DNA of 20,182 bases from a virus, in the IMG/VR virus record IMGVR_UViG_3300023180_003682, positions 1 to 20,182 of that record; one strand, written 5' to 3'. Position numbers and translations under genes: made by a program. Every line of letters starts with the position of its first letter. The first letter of the stretch is position 1. Of this stretch, positions 1-6,722 are shown piece after piece. Below the pieces are notes generated by a model that had not been told where the DNA came from, did no database searches, and saw nothing but the letters and a program-made list of their open reading frames with translations.

Positions 1-35
1 AGAAATTTCTGTTTCTTAAAATCAATTATATGCAA
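1..35 (-). CDS. Possible 5' end of a late gene, cut by the left edge
   Basis: A minus-strand reading frame may begin with TTG at 35-33 and stay open to the window edge (MHIIDFKKQKF, then off the end). Support is contextual. A GGGAG ribosome-binding site lies at 46-42, six bases before the TTG. A perfect TATAAATA late element lies on the same strand at 62-55, 27 bases upstream of the start, like the spacing seen before gp13. There is no ATG on this strand in these bases, so the start would be non-canonical. Only eleven codons are visible, so no function can be given. The alternative is that these bases are plain intergenic DNA. Confidence 0.4.
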   Translation of the reverse strand, partial: MHIIDFKKQKF

Positions 36-45
36 TAACTTCTCC

Positions 46-65
46 CACTATAATTATTTATAGTG
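46..65. repeat. Perfect 8-bp inverted repeat over a late promoter
   Basis: CACTATAA (46-53) and TTATAGTG (58-65) are exact inverted copies separated by TTAT. The repeat contains the minus-strand TATAAATA element and the stop codon of the Nudix gene. It lacks a GC-rich stem and a U-tract, so it does not look like an intrinsic terminator. In RNA it could form a small hairpin at the end of the Nudix message. Confidence 0.5.
55..62 (-). promoter_or_regulatory. T4-type late promoter, leftward
   Basis: On the minus strand these bases read TATAAATA, the exact T4 late promoter element. They overlap the Nudix stop codon and are followed by GGGAG and a TTG codon, so they probably drive the gene that leaves the window on the left. 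Confidence 0.5.
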
Positions 66-483
66 AGGATAGTATGGATTTAAGCAGAGTTAACTTTTTC
101 TTTTTGAATAATGTTCTCTTTGCTCCAGGATGTAATGGTTTTGGAAAGTAGTTACAATCAAGCCAAGCATAACCTCCACTTTCTTCATTTATTATAGGAA
201 CAAATTCTTCTTCTACTACCACTATGAATGTGTAATAACTAAACGATTTATCTCTTGCGTGGTATTGGTCCAATGGAAAAACTTTAATAACATCTTTTTC
301 TACATCTAGTTTTATTTCTTCTTCTAGTTCTCTTAGTAAACCCTGAGAAACATTTTCATTTGGTTCTATTTTACCTCCCCAAAAACTCCAGTTTCTAGGA
401 TACGAACTATTTAAAGAGCGATGTTGTAATAAAATTCGTTTTGTATTTTTTGCTATTATACAAGCGCCTGCGGCTTTAATCAT
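58..483 (-). CDS. Nudix (MutT-like) hydrolase
   Basis: This 141-residue protein carries a nearly complete Nudix box, GX5EX7REUXEEXGU: G37, E43, then R51-E52-L53-E54-E55-E56. The usual Gly near the end of the box is replaced by Lys58. The box coordinates divalent metal, and the family hydrolyses nucleoside diphosphates linked to another moiety. The substrate cannot be read from the sequence; nucleotide-pool cleansing, mRNA decapping-like activity and NAD or ADP-ribose metabolism are all possible. The length is typical of a single-domain Nudix enzyme. It is the last gene of the leftward unit gp14 > gp15 > Nudix, starting two bases after the gp15 stop, so it is probably co-transcribed late. That is an unusual place for a metabolic enzyme. 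Confidence 0.88.
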   Translation of the reverse strand: MIKAAGACIIAKNTKRILLQHRSLNSSYPRNWSFWGGKIEPNENVSQGLLRELEEEIKLDVEKDVIKVFPLDQYHARDKSFSYYTFIVVVEEEFVPIINEESGGYAWLDCNYFPKPLHPGAKRTLFKKKKLTLLKSILSSL

Positions 484-485
484 TT

Positions 486-1865
486 TTAACCTATTAGTTC
501 TAGTCGCCAGTATCCACTTTCATAGATACCTTGGAATGTGTCTTCCCATTCATTATCGACAAGTTTGAATTGCTGTGATGTGAATGCGTTTGTTACATAA
601 TGCGTCACTCCAGTGACACTCGCATCTAAACTAACAACCCAGTTACTTCCATTATACTCTATAATATCATTTTTAGCAATATCAATTCCCCATACTGAAC
701 TTGAATCAGCATCATTTAGACATAGATATCTTTGCCCAACCGCTGGGAACGGAACGCCGCTAAATCCAGGTTTTGCTGCAGCAGGATCAATTATTCTGTC
801 TACTGCTGGAAGTGTGTTGTTGGGTAAAGTATCAACATCTACTGCTAAAATTAATTTACCTGGATCACTAGACCTTGATAATGTCCCAACAACATCTTCA
901 TCTAAGTTATCCAGTTCACCGTGATATTTTAATCTCATACGAGAAATGCCTTCGTGTAACTCTCCGTAGTTTTCTAGTACTTCATCCCAAGTCGTGTTAT
1001 TATCCCAGTTTCCATTTTCTAAAACTTTTACTGTAAATGTTCCATTTTCATTTTCTACATTCACAGCATAGTTACCAGGAGTGACAACTATACTAGTTTG
1101 TTTTTCTAAATCTCTAAAGAATTCAAATGCGTCTGGATCATAATCTAGCGTATCTAAATCATTGTATTGATATAAATTATGAATTATGTTTCTAATAACA
1201 TTCTGTCTTGTTACTTGCGCCGGCGGGTTGATCCAAATTGGTATTTGAAAGAACATACTTGCTATGTCAATTTGATCCTCGATACCTGCTGGAATTGCTC
1301 TACTAGTCCATTGAATATCAGTTAGTTCGACTGTGGTAATAGTTGTCCAGTCAATAGGGTTATCGTTTTGTTGGATTTCCAGTGCTGGATTGAACAGAAC
1401 TAATATCTGTTCAAGTAGTTGTAGTTTTTGATCTGTGTTACTTGTCCAAACATCAACCTGCATATTCAAAAGATACGGTACTGGCATAAGTCTGCCTACG
1501 TTATATCTGTTGCCGCCTTCGTCTGTATATGCGTTTATTTCCTCATTCCACTTTCTTTCATTTACTTTCACTTTATCAGTAAAGAATGGTTCTTGTACTC
1601 TGGCTCTATCTGGTTGTAGACTTTGTACATAACATGCGATAAATGGTGCTGAGTTAACAATGTTCTCAGAGTTACCTTTAAGAATTGTAGCAGCCATACG
1701 AGATACATCACCGTAACGTGCTGGGACTTTTATGTAATAGTCACTAGTTCCATCACTTAACTTTTTTCCAGTCTTTACGTTGAAACCACTGAATATACGA
1801 ATGAACTGAAGAATGTATCTTCTTACTTGTTCATCATAGAAGTGTAACTGTCTTAAGTCTGCCAT
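486..1865 (-). CDS. gp15: gp15-like tail sheath stabiliser / tail completion protein
   Basis: In T4, gp15 caps the finished tail, stabilises the contracted-state-prone sheath, and joins the tail to the head neck. The first ~240 residues follow the gp15 pattern: an N-terminal YDEQVRRY segment, a Phe-Ser-x-Phe-x-Val stretch with the VPARYGD motif, a central segment with PYLLNMQVDVWTSN, and a segment ending in PIWINPPAQ, which matches the T4 'GWMYPP' region. The protein is 459 residues against 272 in T4. The extra C-terminal half ends in two Trp-containing modules (about 373-412 and 417-443) resembling ones in gp14 and gp18 here. The gene starts two bases after the gp14 stop, with an AAGG ribosome-binding site inside the end of gp14. 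The assignment is by remembered family pattern, not a search. Confidence 0.82.
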   Translation of the reverse strand: MADLRQLHFYDEQVRRYILQFIRIFSGFNVKTGKKLSDGTSDYYIKVPARYGDVSRMAATILKGNSENIVNSAPFIACYVQSLQPDRARVQEPFFTDKVKVNERKWNEEINAYTDEGGNRYNVGRLMPVPYLLNMQVDVWTSNTDQKLQLLEQILVLFNPALEIQQNDNPIDWTTITTVELTDIQWTSRAIPAGIEDQIDIASMFFQIPIWINPPAQVTRQNVIRNIIHNLYQYNDLDTLDYDPDAFEFFRDLEKQTSIVVTPGNYAVNVENENGTFTVKVLENGNWDNNTTWDEVLENYGELHEGISRMRLKYHGELDNLDEDVVGTLSRSSDPGKLILAVDVDTLPNNTLPAVDRIIDPAAAKPGFSGVPFPAVGQRYLCLNDADSSSVWGIDIAKNDIIEYNGSNWVVSLDASVTGVTHYVTNAFTSQQFKLVDNEWEDTFQGIYESGYWRLELIG

Positions 1866-1867
1866 TA

Positions 1868-2866
1868 TTAATCTACCTTAGGTTTTATTGCTTTTGACAA
1901 GTTTATTCTTGAGGTTAATTCTGTTCCATCATCTAGTGTTACTATACCATCATTGTTGATAAATTGATGATGTAGATAGTTACCAACTTGCCATGAACCA
2001 TCGTCATCTTCAATCTTGTACCATTTGTTATCACGGTATTGGAATAGTCTGTTTGGTGAATAGTCTGTTCTTAAGAAGTAAGCATTATCGTCTGGTGTTT
2101 GTGGAAACTGTGTTCCATTCTCAACTGTTGAGAAATCAACATCAGATGGATGTTCAGAATTTTCTACAGCATATACTAAGTTATTTTTTCTATAATCATA
2201 ATATCTGCCTGGTACATTCTCTTGTGCTTCTTCTACAACTGCTTCATTGATTTGAAGTTCTTTATTATATGTAGAAAGTAAGTTTTTCAAATCATCAGCA
2301 GCTTCGCCAGTACCAAAGATATCTGAATACTCCTGTGTATCTTGTAGTTGCTTACAACGAACACGCCAGATATGAGGCCACCAACCTGGATCAAAACCTT
2401 CACTTGCTTTTGTTCCCTCTTGTACAACCCAATATTGATTTACTGCTGGAGCATCTTCATCAAGTAATAAATCTTCCCTCATATGAGGAAGCTCAATAAC
2501 ATCACCTGTCATAAGTTTGCGACCAATACGTTCTACCATATCATTTAAATGCATTGTAAAAATAGTTTGGTCTGTGCCAAGAAACATACCAAATTGAGAC
2601 AAATCAAAATCTTGGTCTGTCACTGTATAAGCACCACGTAATTCATAAACTACAGTATCATAACGTCTATCACGGTTTTCCATAAACAGCAAGTCCTGAA
2701 TAGGCGGGTTCGCTGGATCATAGTTTTCGTCATTTTCATCTACTGAGCCTATATATTTGTGAACTAACAAGGCAGTACCACCATGCTCATAGTGAGCTTT
2801 TACCATCTTATCGATGAATTTGTAGTCATTACCTTTACGTGGGTTCCATAAACTTAATCTTGGCAT
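1868..2866 (-). CDS. gp14: gp14-like neck protein
   Basis: T4 gp14 is a neck component that, with gp13, closes the filled head and receives the tail. This 332-residue protein shows the gp14 core: an FGMFLGTDQTIF segment near residue 92, followed by GDVIELPHMREDLL and an N-Q-Y-W-V-V-Q-E strand that parallels 'GDLIYFPMDNSLFEINWVE' of T4. T4 gp14 is 256 residues; the extra length is C-terminal. It includes a Trp module at about 254-289 (AYFLRTDYSPNRLFQY, then W-Y-K-I-E) like those in gp15 and gp18. The start is supported by AAGGA upstream on the minus strand and a late promoter 33 bases before the ATG. This is the first gene of the leftward operon, opposite in direction to gp13. Confidence 0.8.
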   Translation of the reverse strand: MPRLSLWNPRKGNDYKFIDKMVKAHYEHGGTALLVHKYIGSVDENDENYDPANPPIQDLLFMENRDRRYDTVVYELRGAYTVTDQDFDLSQFGMFLGTDQTIFTMHLNDMVERIGRKLMTGDVIELPHMREDLLLDEDAPAVNQYWVVQEGTKASEGFDPGWWPHIWRVRCKQLQDTQEYSDIFGTGEAADDLKNLLSTYNKELQINEAVVEEAQENVPGRYYDYRKNNLVYAVENSEHPSDVDFSTVENGTQFPQTPDDNAYFLRTDYSPNRLFQYRDNKWYKIEDDDGSWQVGNYLHHQFINNDGIVTLDDGTELTSRINLSKAIKPKVD

Positions 2867-2877
2867 AATCTTTTTCC

Positions 2878-2906
2878 TTGACTTATAACTGTATTTATCT
2901 TATATT
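2878..2906 (+). promoter_or_regulatory. Sigma70-like promoter before the dioxygenase gene
   Basis: TTGACT (2878-2883) and TATATT (2901-2906) are separated by 17 bases; each hexamer matches the sigma70 consensus at five of six positions. It reads toward the dioxygenase start at 2930. The spacer contains the leftward late promoter of gp14, so the two promoters overlap divergently. Confidence 0.5.
2891..2899 (-). promoter_or_regulatory. Late promoter for gp14-gp15-Nudix
   Basis: The minus strand reads GATAAATAC, the form of late element seen repeatedly in this window. It lies 33 bases upstream of the gp14 ATG with an AAGGA ribosome-binding site between. Confidence 0.7.
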
Positions 2907-2929
2907 TAGGTAATGAACGGAGCGAATCA

Positions 2930-3622
2930 ATGATATCAATTATTAGCGACGGTGTAATACAACATAGAAAAGTATTAGACAGTTTAACAGTAGCACAATT
3001 TAAATTATGGGCAACAAACCCAGAAAGATACCATAGAGGCAATGCCACTGATGGTAAGTATTATGGAGAACATGATGGTGAACGTGAATATGACGTATGG
3101 TGGACTACTCAACCACCAAAAGAAATGTGGGTACCAATTGTCTGGAAATTGAGTGAATCTATTGACAGATTTTTTAATGATAGATGGGATATTCATGTTG
3201 TAGATTGTATAACAACTCGTCCAAACTCCAGTAAAATTTATGCTCACATTGATACACCGTATCGTTTTGAAGAGTTTGCAGATAGGGATGAAACACTTGG
3301 TGTACAGATAATCGTTCCATTGGATAAGTTTACCTTAGAAAATGGTGGAACAGCATTTTTGCGTGGCTCTCATAAAGAAAAGATTAATTTTAGAGATTTA
3401 GAAGAAAATAGAGAATATTATAACAACAGATTGATTACAGAGGGCGAACAATTATTAGGTGATCCTGGTGATGTATTGATGTATGATGGTCGTACTTTAC
3501 ACTCTACTATGCCAAATAAATCTACAGAATTTAGAAGTGCGCTATTGATTAATGTATTGAAAGCTGATATAATACCACGTGTTCAGGAACTTGATTCTAA
3601 TACAGATTTTGTAAAAACTTGA
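2930..3622 (+). CDS. PhyH-type 2-oxoglutarate/Fe(II) dioxygenase
   Basis: This 230-residue protein has the iron-binding facial triad of 2OG-Fe(II) oxygenases, His106-x-Asp108 and His191 (in T-L-H-S-T). Arg202 is placed to bind the 2-oxoglutarate carboxylate. The NGGTAFLRGSH segment (138-148) and GDPGDVLMYDG (177-187) are characteristic of the phytanoyl-CoA dioxygenase fold. Such enzymes hydroxylate small molecules, proteins or nucleic acids with O2 and 2-oxoglutarate. The substrate here is unknown. Dioxygenases of this type are common in marine T4-like phages. GGAG at 2919-2922, seven bases before the ATG, supports the start. The gene is transcribed away from gp14, probably from the sigma70-like promoter at 2878-2906. 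Confidence 0.88.
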   Translation: MISIISDGVIQHRKVLDSLTVAQFKLWATNPERYHRGNATDGKYYGEHDGEREYDVWWTTQPPKEMWVPIVWKLSESIDRFFNDRWDIHVVDCITTRPNSSKIYAHIDTPYRFEEFADRDETLGVQIIVPLDKFTLENGGTAFLRGSHKEKINFRDLEENREYYNNRLITEGEQLLGDPGDVLMYDGRTLHSTMPNKSTEFRSALLINVLKADIIPRVQELDSNTDFVKT

Positions 3623-3646
3623 CATTTTCGCTATTAAATGTATACT
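3619..3646 (+). promoter_or_regulatory. Sigma70-like promoter before the 3677 gene
   Basis: A perfect TTGACA (3619-3624) and TATACT (3641-3646) are separated by 16 bases. The predicted start of transcription is about 20-25 bases before the ATG at 3677, and an AAGGAG ribosome-binding site lies in between (3666-3671). Confidence 0.55.
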
Positions 3647-3664
3647 TAATTGTAAATAGCGAAA
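3626..3664. repeat. 10-bp perfect inverted repeat around the -10 element
   Basis: TTTCGCTATT (3626-3635) and AATAGCGAAA (3655-3664) are exact inverted copies with a 19-base spacer. They bracket the -10 hexamer and predicted start of the sigma70-like promoter. The spacer is long and there is no U-tract, so an operator for a dimeric regulator is more plausible than a terminator. Confidence 0.55.
3651..3659 (+). promoter_or_regulatory. Variant late promoter before the 3677 gene
   Basis: TGTAAATAG differs from the T4 element TATAAATA at one of eight positions and sits 26 bases before the ATG, a spacing like that for gp13. It overlaps the downstream end of the sigma70-like promoter, so this gene could be read both early and late. 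Confidence 0.35.
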
Positions 3665-3676
3665 GAAGGAGTAGTA

Positions 3677-4924
3677 ATGGCAGTGTTAAAGAAAAGAAAA
3701 AAAGCAGGTAAACCTAGACTACCAAAGTTTGCTGATGAAAAGTATACAGGTCCAGAACCAGACTGGACTAATGCGGATCGTATGTCTGCTCAACTGTATT
3801 ACACTGAACGTAATAGAACTACATATTATTACAACTATTATTTTACTCCAAAAGAAGGTAAGCCTTGGGTTATTGATTGGATGAAAAATAATGGGTATTC
3901 TAAAGAACATATATCTGCTGTTAGAAATGTACCTGATGCATACATAGAAATGTCACTATGTTCTTATTGTAGAGCATTGACACGTGGCATGCCTGTAAAT
4001 CATAAAGGTGTGAGCGACTATATCAAAACTCTTGCTGGTGTTAGTAGTAAGGCATTGGTGGATGCTGATGTCTATGTAAAAAATAAACTAGAAACTATTA
4101 TTGAAATGGGGTTAGCAAAAAAAGAAGAGAAGAAGGAAGCTGAGGAACAAAAGAATGTTTTTCGTCCCAACATTCAACAGTTGCTACGTGAAAAAGCAGT
4201 TGAAATGGCAGAAGAGATTGACCAGTTTGTTGAAGACTTTGACTACAAACCAGCAACTCTTAAAAAGTTTGACCCTCTGAAACTTCTTCGTAAAGTAGAA
4301 GCCAAAGGAAATCATGCCAAACACATCAAATCATTCTATCAGTCTGTGTTTGAAGAGTATGACGAACTACTCAATCCTCCTAAGCGTATGTCCGACGAAA
4401 AGAAAGAAGATTACGAACAACTTAAAGAAGGCTATAATCACTTAAAGAAAGCAGATATCAAAGCAGCACATCAAATGTACCAAAGCATTTTGGATGCTTG
4501 TGATATGCTAGTACAAGAAAGTAAAGTAAATCGTACACCACGCAAAAAGAAACCAGTCAGTAAAGAAAAAATAGTTGCTAAAGTAAAGTACTGTCAACAG
4601 GATGCGGCTACAAAAAGCGTTTCACAAAAACCAATCGAGGTGCTTGATGCTTCGGCAGTTATGGTATATAATGTAAAAACAAGAAAACTTGGAATATACT
4701 ATCCCGCTGAATATCAAACTTTAAGTTTTAAAGGTACAACTTTGATTGGATTTGATGAAAAGAAAAGTGTACAAAAAACAATGCGCAAACCAGCAGAACA
4801 GGTTTCACATTTTAAAAAGTTAGGTAAACGCTCTATTCAAAAAGAGTTTGACACAGTTAAAAGTGTTGAAACAAAAATGAATGGACGCTTCAATGAGCAA
4901 ACATTGATATTAAGGATTTTATAG
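3677..4924 (+). CDS. Conserved hypothetical protein of marine T4-like phages
   Basis: I cannot assign a function to this 415-residue protein. The N-terminus is strongly basic (KKRKKAGKPR), followed by an aromatic-rich segment with a run of Tyr around residues 50-56. A Lys/Glu-rich, mostly helical middle (about 150-310) looks able to form coiled coils. The C-terminal region has a 'YNVKTRKLGIYY' strand and a 'KGTTLIGFDEKKSVQKTMRKP' stretch that I recall in conserved hypothetical proteins of cyanophages. There is no signal peptide or membrane segment. It lies just before gp13. Its high charge would suit a nucleic-acid-associated or head-internal role, but this is inference. The start has AAGGAG five bases upstream. 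Confidence 0.85.
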   Translation: MAVLKKRKKAGKPRLPKFADEKYTGPEPDWTNADRMSAQLYYTERNRTTYYYNYYFTPKEGKPWVIDWMKNNGYSKEHISAVRNVPDAYIEMSLCSYCRALTRGMPVNHKGVSDYIKTLAGVSSKALVDADVYVKNKLETIIEMGLAKKEEKKEAEEQKNVFRPNIQQLLREKAVEMAEEIDQFVEDFDYKPATLKKFDPLKLLRKVEAKGNHAKHIKSFYQSVFEEYDELLNPPKRMSDEKKEDYEQLKEGYNHLKKADIKAAHQMYQSILDACDMLVQESKVNRTPRKKKPVSKEKIVAKVKYCQQDAATKSVSQKPIEVLDASAVMVYNVKTRKLGIYYPAEYQTLSFKGTTLIGFDEKKSVQKTMRKPAEQVSHFKKLGKRSIQKEFDTVKSVETKMNGRFNEQTLILRIL

Positions 4925-4929
4925 TTTCT

Positions 4930-4938
4930 GATAAATAC
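4930..4938 (+). promoter_or_regulatory. Late promoter for gp13
   Basis: GATAAATAC lies immediately after the stop of the preceding gene and 28 bases before the gp13 ATG. GGAG at 4947-4950 serves as the ribosome-binding site. Confidence 0.7.
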
Positions 4939-4957
4939 TGTATATCGGAGACTACCA

Positions 4958-5704
4958 ATGGCAACAAATAAAGTAAGAAATGACGTAATCAAAGAAATCA
5001 GACTGTTACTAGGTGACGGTATGATTGATATTGAACTTGATCCAGAACATTATGACGTAGCACTTGATGTTGCTATATCTAAAGTTCGTCAGCGTTCAGA
5101 AAACGCAACTGAAGAAGACTTCTATGCTATGGAATTCAAAGAAGACGTAGCAGAGTATACACTTCCTGATGAAATTATAGAAGTAAAACAGATTTGGCAT
5201 CGTTCATTCGGACATGGTATTTCTGGTGGTGTTGATATGGATCCATTTGAATTAGCATATGCTAACTCGTACTTCTTTCTAAATAATCATATTGGTGGTA
5301 TCGCAACATATGATTTCTTTGCTCAATACCGTGAATCATTAAATCGTGTAGCAGCAACAGAAATAAACTTTATTTGGAATCCTGTAACAAAGAAACTAAA
5401 ACTTCTACGTAAAATGAGAGCAGACGAAACTGTTCTTATCCATGTACATTTAAATCGCAATGAAGATCAACTTATGCAGGACCCATATCTAAAGTCTTGG
5501 ATTCGTGATTATTCATTAGCATACTGTAAGCGTATGTTAGGTGAAGCACGTGGTAAGTTCTCAGCACTACCTGGTGCACAAGGTGGTGTAACACTTAACG
5601 GTGCTGAAATGAAAGCAGAAGCAGACGCAATGATTGAAAAGCTAGAATTTGATCTACAGAACTTCACAGACGGTTCTGCTCCATTAGGATTTATTATAGG
5701 ATAA
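4958..5704 (+). CDS. gp13: gp13-like neck protein
   Basis: T4 gp13 forms the neck ring with gp14 and seals the DNA-filled head. This 248-residue protein fits the marine gp13 type (T4 gp13 is 309). It has an N-terminal helical stretch (VRNDVIKEIRLLLG), a YTLPDEIIEVKQIW segment, an LKSWIRDYSLAYCKRMLGEARGKF helix that is the most recognisable part, and a PLGFIIG C-terminus remembered from cyanophage gp13. It has its own late promoter. Its stop overlaps the start of the next gene by one base. Its partner gp14 is on the other strand about 2 kb to the left, whereas T4 has the two adjacent and co-directional. Confidence 0.85.
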   Translation: MATNKVRNDVIKEIRLLLGDGMIDIELDPEHYDVALDVAISKVRQRSENATEEDFYAMEFKEDVAEYTLPDEIIEVKQIWHRSFGHGISGGVDMDPFELAYANSYFFLNNHIGGIATYDFFAQYRESLNRVAATEINFIWNPVTKKLKLLRKMRADETVLIHVHLNRNEDQLMQDPYLKSWIRDYSLAYCKRMLGEARGKFSALPGAQGGVTLNGAEMKAEADAMIEKLEFDLQNFTDGSAPLGFIIG

Positions 5705-6027
5705 TGGAATTTGTACTAAAAGTAATTGTTAGTGGATTTCTTGTAGCTACTGTTAGTATGGTTGCCCAACGTAGTGCTACAATGGCTGCTTTGCTTATGG
5801 GTATACCTTTTACAGCATTACTAGCAATGTTTTTTATGTGGCATTCTGGAGTAGATGCTGAAACATTCTCTAAATTTTCTTTTGAAACTGTATATTTTGT
5901 CTTGACATCCCTCATATTTTTTGTTATATTCGGATTGACGATAGGATACTTGGGTTTCTGGTATTCAATGATACTAGGAGCTGGTGTTACTATCTTTATG
6001 TATAACATACTATTGAGGATTTTATGA
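5704..6027 (+). CDS. Small four-helix integral membrane protein (DUF3147/GlpM-like?)
   Basis: The 107-residue product is almost wholly hydrophobic, with about four predicted membrane helices (roughly 4-18, 26-44, 60-80 and 84-103) and little polar sequence. The pattern resembles small DUF3147/GlpM-type inner-membrane proteins, but that match is from memory and weak. No catalytic motif is visible. It could be a host-derived membrane protein or a phage membrane effector such as an exclusion or lysis-timing protein. It overlaps gp13 by one base and the dNMP kinase gene by four (ATGA), so it is translated as part of that operon. AGGA just before the ATG is closer than ideal. A sigma70-like promoter for the next gene lies inside it. 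Confidence 0.8.
   Translation: MEFVLKVIVSGFLVATVSMVAQRSATMAALLMGIPFTALLAMFFMWHSGVDAETFSKFSFETVYFVLTSLIFFVIFGLTIGYLGFWYSMILGAGVTIFMYNILLRIL
5902..5930 (+). promoter_or_regulatory. Sigma70-like promoter inside the membrane gene, toward gp1
   Basis: A perfect TTGACA (5902-5907) and TATATT (5925-5930) have a 17-base spacer. Transcription would begin near 5937, about 85 bases before the dNMP kinase ATG. T4 gene 1 is needed early for nucleotide synthesis, which fits a host-type promoter here. Chance matches occur in AT-rich DNA. Confidence 0.45.
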
Positions 6028-6638
6028 TAATTGGTATATGTGGACTAATAGGTTCTGGTAAAGGAACAGTAGCAGACATACTCGTAGACTATCACAACTT
6101 TCAAAAAATTAGTTTTGCTGATAAACTTAAAGACGGTGTAGCACAAGTCTTTGGTTGGGATCGTGCCTTGCTTGAAGGTGATACTGACCGTAGTAGATTG
6201 TGGCGTGAAAAAGTAGACGAATATTGGACTAAAGAAACTGGGCGTGAAATAACGCCTAGACTAGTTCTACAAGAGTTTGGTACTGACTGTATGCGTATGG
6301 GTTTCTACGACGGTATATGGGTCAGTCTAGTCAAGAAGCATATGCTAGATAATCCTCACGTCAACTATGTAATACCCGATGTTCGCTTTCCTAATGAAAT
6401 GAAAATGATACGAGAACTTGAAGGAGAAGTTTGGCAAGTTCGTAGAGGAGAAAATCCTGAATGGTTCAGTTCAGCTATACTTGATAATACGACTGGATCA
6501 AAACTAATGTCAGGTTATGATGTACACGCCTCAGAATGGAAATGGGTTGATACAAATGATAAATTTGATAATATGTTGTACAATGACTCAACATTAGAAG
6601 CACTATATAGTCAAGTTGAACAAACATTGTCTATGTAG
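6024..6638 (+). CDS. gp1: Deoxynucleoside monophosphate kinase (T4 gp1-like)
   Basis: The enzyme phosphorylates dNMPs to dNDPs to feed phage DNA synthesis in the cytoplasm. The N-terminus is a P-loop, GLIGSGKGT (residues 7-15). It is followed by a kinase-like ISFADKLKDGVAQVFGWD segment, a Q-E-F-G-T-D motif near residue 90, and YVIPDVRFPNE near 115-125 (Walker B-like). The C-terminus contains H-A-S-E-W-K-W and a final 'STLEALYSQV' helix, a layout remembered from dNMP kinases of other T4-like phages. The length is 204 residues against 241 in T4. It overlaps the membrane gene by ATGA; GAGGA lies four bases before its ATG. It sits between gp13 and gp18, not where T4 has gene 1. Confidence 0.85.
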   Translation: MIIGICGLIGSGKGTVADILVDYHNFQKISFADKLKDGVAQVFGWDRALLEGDTDRSRLWREKVDEYWTKETGREITPRLVLQEFGTDCMRMGFYDGIWVSLVKKHMLDNPHVNYVIPDVRFPNEMKMIRELEGEVWQVRRGENPEWFSSAILDNTTGSKLMSGYDVHASEWKWVDTNDKFDNMLYNDSTLEALYSQVEQTLSM

Positions 6639-6671
6639 TTAATTCAAAACTGCTGTTTTTTCTGTTTTTTG

Positions 6672-6680
6672 CATAAATAC
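6672..6680 (+). promoter_or_regulatory. Late promoter for gp18
   Basis: CATAAATAC lies 51 bases before the sheath ATG, giving a longer leader than most units in the window. A strong TAAGGAG ribosome-binding site is at 6709-6715. Confidence 0.65.
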
Positions 6681-6722
6681 TACTAATAAAAAGAAAATGT
6701 TTTTATAATAAGGAGAAACAGA

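Noticed and set aside
5694-6008. 104-codon open frame on the minus strand opposite the membrane gene
   Set aside because: The plus-strand gene has start/stop overlaps with both neighbours and coherent membrane helices; the reverse frame has no such signals.
4913-6020. Similar endings (LRIL) and similar AGGATTTTAT DNA at the ends of the 3677 gene and the membrane gene, suggesting a lost gene after 3677
   Set aside because: The similarity is short and AT-rich, and the 3677 ending fits the remembered natural C-terminus of that family. Only the second copy serves as a ribosome-binding site.
6646-6661. Weak hairpin (AAAAC, TGCT loop, GTTTT) and T-tract before gp18 as a terminator
   Set aside because: The stem has only five pairs with one G-C, far weaker than the three clear terminators in the window.
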